DNA from: Flavobacteriaceae bacterium
Lineage (GTDB): Bacteria > Bacteroidota > Bacteroidia > Flavobacteriales > Weeksellaceae
Length of the DNA stretch: 34,724 nt
Direction: 5' to 3'
NCBI GenBank assembly: GCA_030529185.1
Contig: JAUMXI010000018.1
Span: 1 to 34,724, forward strand
The translations under genes and the position numbers were made by a program. The notes beneath the pieces were generated by a model, which saw only the letters and a program-made list of their open reading frames with translations, ran no database searches and was not told the origin of the DNA. How positions within the stretch are numbered: position 1 is the stretch's first letter; each line of letters opens with the position of its first letter. Below are positions 32,242-34,724 of this stretch, one piece after another.

Positions 32242-32847
32242 ATGTATAAAGTTTTTATCAATGAAAAAAAATTATCCATCAATAATGTCAGCACTCGGGC
32301 AGAAAAAAATATTATTTATGATGGCTTTAACAGCATAGAAATCGCTTTAGATTTATTAGAAAATACTTCGTGTAAAGAAGTCAATATTTTGGGAGAAAAG
32401 CCCGATGAGATTTGGGAAGATTTTCAAGATTCCTTTACCAATGTTGAAGCAGCTGGTGGAATTGTGGAAAACAAAAACGGGGATTTTCTTTTTATATTTA
32501 GATTAGGGAAATGGGATTTACCCAAAGGGAAATTGGAATCTAACGAAAGTATAGAAAATACGGCTGTTCGTGAGGTTGAAGAAGAGACGGGCATTCAAAA
32601 TTTAGAGTTGAAAAACTTTGTGGATACCACTTATCATATTTATAAAGACAAGAAGAATAACGCTCCTATGTTGAAAATAACATACTGGTATTTAATGAAA
32701 TATAATGGAAATGAAACGCCTAAACCACAAACAGAGGAAGGAATTACAAAAGCGGAATGGAAAAACAAAGAGAATATTTCTTCTGAAGTTTTACCCAATA
32801 CTTTTAGAAACATTCAATTGATATTGGAAAAAGCAAAAATTATATAA
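32242..32847 (+). CDS. Nudix hydrolase
   Basis: 201 residues. The Nudix box Gx5Ex7REVxEExGI is complete at residues 96-118 (GKLESNE...REVEEETGI), preceded by RLGKWDLPK. An N-terminal extension of about 70 residues (MYKVFINEKKLSINN onward) precedes the catalytic domain, as in a group of Bacteroidota Nudix proteins. It hydrolyses a nucleoside diphosphate linked to another group; the substrate cannot be read from sequence. Single-gene unit closed by a terminator. Confidence 0.93.
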   Translation: MYKVFINEKKLSINNVSTRAEKNIIYDGFNSIEIALDLLENTSCKEVNILGEKPDEIWEDFQDSFTNVEAAGGIVENKNGDFLFIFRLGKWDLPKGKLESNESIENTAVREVEEETGIQNLELKNFVDTTYHIYKDKKNNAPMLKITYWYLMKYNGNETPKPQTEEGITKAEWKNKENISSEVLPNTFRNIQLILEKAKII

Positions 32848-32848
32848 T

Positions 32849-32880
32849 AAAAAAAAGCACTTTTTTAAGTGCTTTTTTTG
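32849..32880. terminator. Bidirectional terminator after the Nudix gene
   Basis: AAAAAAGCACTT (32851-32862) pairs with AAGTGCTTTTTT (32867-32878) with a 4-base loop. It ends the Nudix transcript and sits just beyond the stop of the converging deoxynucleoside kinase gene. Confidence 0.85.
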
Positions 32881-32881
32881 T

Positions 32882-33496
32882 TTAGAATAGTCCATTCAAT
32901 TCGGCATCTATTCGTTCTAAAATATATCCGAAATCTTCTTTTCTCTCTACAAAATCCAAATTATCTACATCAATAATCAAGAGTTTGCCTTCGTTATAAC
33001 CATTAATCCAACTTTCATATTTTTTATTCAAACGAGAAAGATAATCAATGCTAATACCTACTTCGTAATCTCTTCCTCTTTTAGCAATTTGACGCGTTAA
33101 AGTAGAAATATCCGCCTTTAAATAGATTAACAAATCTGGTGCAGAAACAAAACTTTTCATCAGATTGAAAAGCGAACGATAATTCTGATAATCACGCTCT
33201 GAAAGGAGATTCATTTCGTTTAGATTTTCTGCAAAAATATGAGCATCTTCATAAATCGTTCTATCTTGAATAATGTTTTTTCCACTCTCGCGGATTTCTT
33301 TTACTTGGCGAAATCTGCTTCCCAAGAAGTAAATTTGCAAGGCAAAAGACCATTTGGACATATCTTGATAGAAATCATCTAAATAAGGATTGTGATCTAC
33401 ATCTTCAAACTGAGCTTCCCAGCCATAATGTTTTGCCAACATATTGGTCAATGTTGTTTTTCCAGCTCCGATATTTCCTGTGACTGCAATGTGCAT
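32882..33496 (-). CDS. Deoxynucleoside kinase
   Basis: 204 residues of the dNK/dGK family that phosphorylates deoxynucleosides for salvage. The P-loop is GNIGAGKTT (7-15). The substrate motif DRTIYEDAHIF (about 78) contains the D-R pair, and LKADISTLTRQIAKRGRDYE is the lid with its arginines. Acceptor base specificity is not readable. It starts 11 bases after the glutaminyl cyclase gene and is probably cotranscribed with it. Confidence 0.92.
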   Translation of the reverse strand: MHIAVTGNIGAGKTTLTNMLAKHYGWEAQFEDVDHNPYLDDFYQDMSKWSFALQIYFLGSRFRQVKEIRESGKNIIQDRTIYEDAHIFAENLNEMNLLSERDYQNYRSLFNLMKSFVSAPDLLIYLKADISTLTRQIAKRGRDYEVGISIDYLSRLNKKYESWINGYNEGKLLIIDVDNLDFVERKEDFGYILERIDAELNGLF

Positions 33497-33507
33497 TTTT
33501 CTGAATT

Positions 33508-34530
33508 TTACTTTATTTTAACTTCATAAATTTTATCCCAGTTTTTGCCTGTTATCAGCATGTTTTCCCCTTTAAAGGCAATTCCATTTAAGACATCGTC
33601 CTGTGCTTTAGTGTGTTTTTTATACAGCTCTGAAAAATCTATTTTCGCTAAGACTTCTCCGTTTTCAGGGTTGATTTTTAGGATATAAGGTCTTTGCCAA
33701 GCATTTGCATAAATGAAGCCTTTGTGGTATTCCAGCTCGTTTATTCTTCCATAGCTTGTGGTATTTCCTGCCACAGCGATATTTTTTACAATTTCTTGTG
33801 GATTTTTAGGCGAAAGGAAATAAAGCTGATTGGAGCCATCGGACAAAATCAAATGTTCCCCGTCGTAAGTCAGCCCCCAGCCCTCTTCTATTCTATTAGG
33901 GTAAGGGAATTCTCCTATTTTCTCCAAAGTATTTTTATCATAGATAAAACCTTTCTTGTGTTGCCAAGTTAATTGATAAATTTTATCTTCTACAATGGTG
34001 CTTCCTTCCGCAAAATATTCATCTTCTAAATTTTGTTTTATAAGAGCAGATGTTGAACCCAAAGTGTATTTTTGAATATTAGATTTTCCGATTTGTCCAT
34101 TGCTTTCGTAAATGGTGTTTCCCTCTAACTGAAATCCTTGCACAAAATTTTCAGTATTGTGAGGGTACTCCGCTATTAATTCATATTCTAATTCTTGCTC
34201 GGGATTTTTTGCAAAAACATTAATGATGGCATCTACGGATAATTCCTTTCCAGATTTGGTTTTAATGTTCATTACGATTTCATTAGCACCCAAAACAAAA
34301 AAATCTGGATTAATTTTCAAATCGGAAGTTTCCTTGTCTCCAAAACTAATGCTAATGCTTTCGGCATTGTCCATGATTTCTTTTGGAAAATGAATTTTAT
34401 CTCCGAAATGATAGCCTTCCATTTCTTTAGATAAGTTATATTCATTTATCTTATCTACGATAGCCGTATCTTTATTGCACGAAATCAATAAAGTAGCCAA
34501 TATTAAACCCGTAAAAATTCCTTTTTTCAT
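33508..34530 (-). CDS. Glutaminyl-peptide cyclotransferase, lipoprotein
   Basis: 340 residues with a lipoprotein signal (MKKGIFTGLILATLLISC, Cys18). Residues about 115-340 form the five-bladed propeller of the plant-type glutaminyl cyclase family: NFVQGFQLEGNTIYESNGQIG, EEGWGLTYDGEHLILSDGS, GRINELEYHKGFIYANAWQR, and VLNGIAFKGENMLITGKNWD. It converts N-terminal glutamine of peptides to pyroglutamate outside the cytoplasm. An additional N-terminal domain of about 90 residues precedes the propeller. Pyroglutamate N-termini are common on exported Bacteroidota proteins, consistent with such a role. Confidence 0.92.
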   Translation of the reverse strand: MKKGIFTGLILATLLISCNKDTAIVDKINEYNLSKEMEGYHFGDKIHFPKEIMDNAESISISFGDKETSDLKINPDFFVLGANEIVMNIKTKSGKELSVDAIINVFAKNPEQELEYELIAEYPHNTENFVQGFQLEGNTIYESNGQIGKSNIQKYTLGSTSALIKQNLEDEYFAEGSTIVEDKIYQLTWQHKKGFIYDKNTLEKIGEFPYPNRIEEGWGLTYDGEHLILSDGSNQLYFLSPKNPQEIVKNIAVAGNTTSYGRINELEYHKGFIYANAWQRPYILKINPENGEVLAKIDFSELYKKHTKAQDDVLNGIAFKGENMLITGKNWDKIYEVKIK

Positions 34531-34553
34531 TTTTAATCTATCAAAAAACTCCC

Positions 34554-34561
34554 CAAAGTTA
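34554..34561 (-). promoter_or_regulatory. -7 box TAACTTTG upstream of the glutaminyl cyclase gene
   Basis: Minus-strand TAACTTTG ends 23 bases before the ATG, inside the 119-base divergent intergenic region. A second, opposite box lies at 34607-34614. Confidence 0.45.
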
Positions 34562-34606
34562 AGGATTTTTTCGCAAATATGATATTTTATTTTGTAATAA
34601 AATTCA

Positions 34607-34614
34607 TAACTTTG
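34607..34614 (+). promoter_or_regulatory. -7 box TAACTTTG upstream of the right-edge lipoprotein gene
   Basis: Plus-strand TAACTTTG with a TTTT about 18 bases upstream; 35 bases before the ATG at 34650. Confidence 0.45.
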
Positions 34615-34649
34615 TGCGATATTTAAAATTTAAAAAAATCTAATTCATT

Positions 34650-34724
34650 ATGAAAATTTTTTATGTATCCGCTCTATTATTAGCGATGACTTTGACTAGT
34701 TGTGGAAGAGAAGATAATAAGGCT
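34650..34724 (+). CDS. Lipoprotein N-terminus (partial, 25 residues)
   Basis: The frame from ATG 34650 to the right edge encodes a hydrophobic signal (MKIFYVSALLLAMTLTSC) with the lipobox LTSC at Cys18, followed by GREDNKA. This is a type II lipoprotein signal; acidic residues just after the cysteine are also found in surface-exported Bacteroidota lipoproteins. The mature protein is outside the window, so no function can be given. Confidence 0.75.
   Translation, partial: MKIFYVSALLLAMTLTSCGREDNKA

Overview
This window is AT-rich chromosomal DNA of a Bacteroidota bacterium, most likely a flavobacterium of the Weeksellaceae/Flavobacteriaceae. The evidence is a mevalonate route to isoprenoids (HMG-CoA synthase and mevalonate kinase), a GldA-like ABC ATPase, a DnaX without the zinc-binding cysteines, a RibB with a decayed RibA half, many lipoprotein signals, almost no Shine-Dalgarno sequences, and repeated TAnnTTTG promoter boxes of the Bacteroidota type. 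I cannot name the genus. No tRNA, rRNA, CRISPR, insertion sequence or prophage was seen, and no gene-free stretch exceeds 300 bases.

Layout. 1-2.57 kb (minus strand): assimilatory sulfate reduction genes cysH and cysD (partial at the edge), with a complete type II restriction-modification pair between them. 2.57-5.2 kb: rsgA and dnaX; dnaX is split by a 10-A run and reads on in the -1 frame as the tau tail. 5.28-7.6 kb: three tandem paralogous secreted proteins, with a G8 homopolymer in the upstream region. 7.8-12.3 kb: HMG-CoA synthase, nucleoside phosphorylase, a second type II restriction-modification pair, and a SUI1/YciH-like gene, all in one direction. 12.3-16.3 kb: a small membrane protein, a GldA-like ATPase, lysS and lipB. 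16.4-21.7 kb: a pair of M16 peptidases (one active, one lacking the zinc motif), a CaCA antiporter, and pnuC. 21.7-27.1 kb: ribB, corA, pnp, a DUF417 protein and rpsO. 27.2-29.6 kb: a lipoprotein, a UbiA prenyltransferase and mevalonate kinase. 29.6-32.2 kb: an operon of an SRPBCC protein, a CysG-like/TSUP fusion and a TrmO/FmdE fusion. 32.2 kb to the end: a Nudix hydrolase, a deoxynucleoside kinase, a glutaminyl-peptide cyclotransferase lipoprotein, and the start of another lipoprotein.

How the parts fit. Most genes are housekeeping. The accessory content is the two restriction-modification pairs, each embedded co-directionally in a housekeeping gene string, and the secreted-protein cassette. 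The sulfur theme appears twice: cysH/cysD at the left, and 28 kb away a TSUP (TauE/SafE) exporter fused to a siroheme-synthase-like Rossmann domain. That exporter is followed 6 bases later by a TrmO-FmdE fusion whose combined function I cannot assign. This second locus is the best candidate for an undescribed system. Intergenic regions often carry divergent TAnnTTTG boxes, at two places fused into one TAnnTTTG-CAAAnnTA palindrome.
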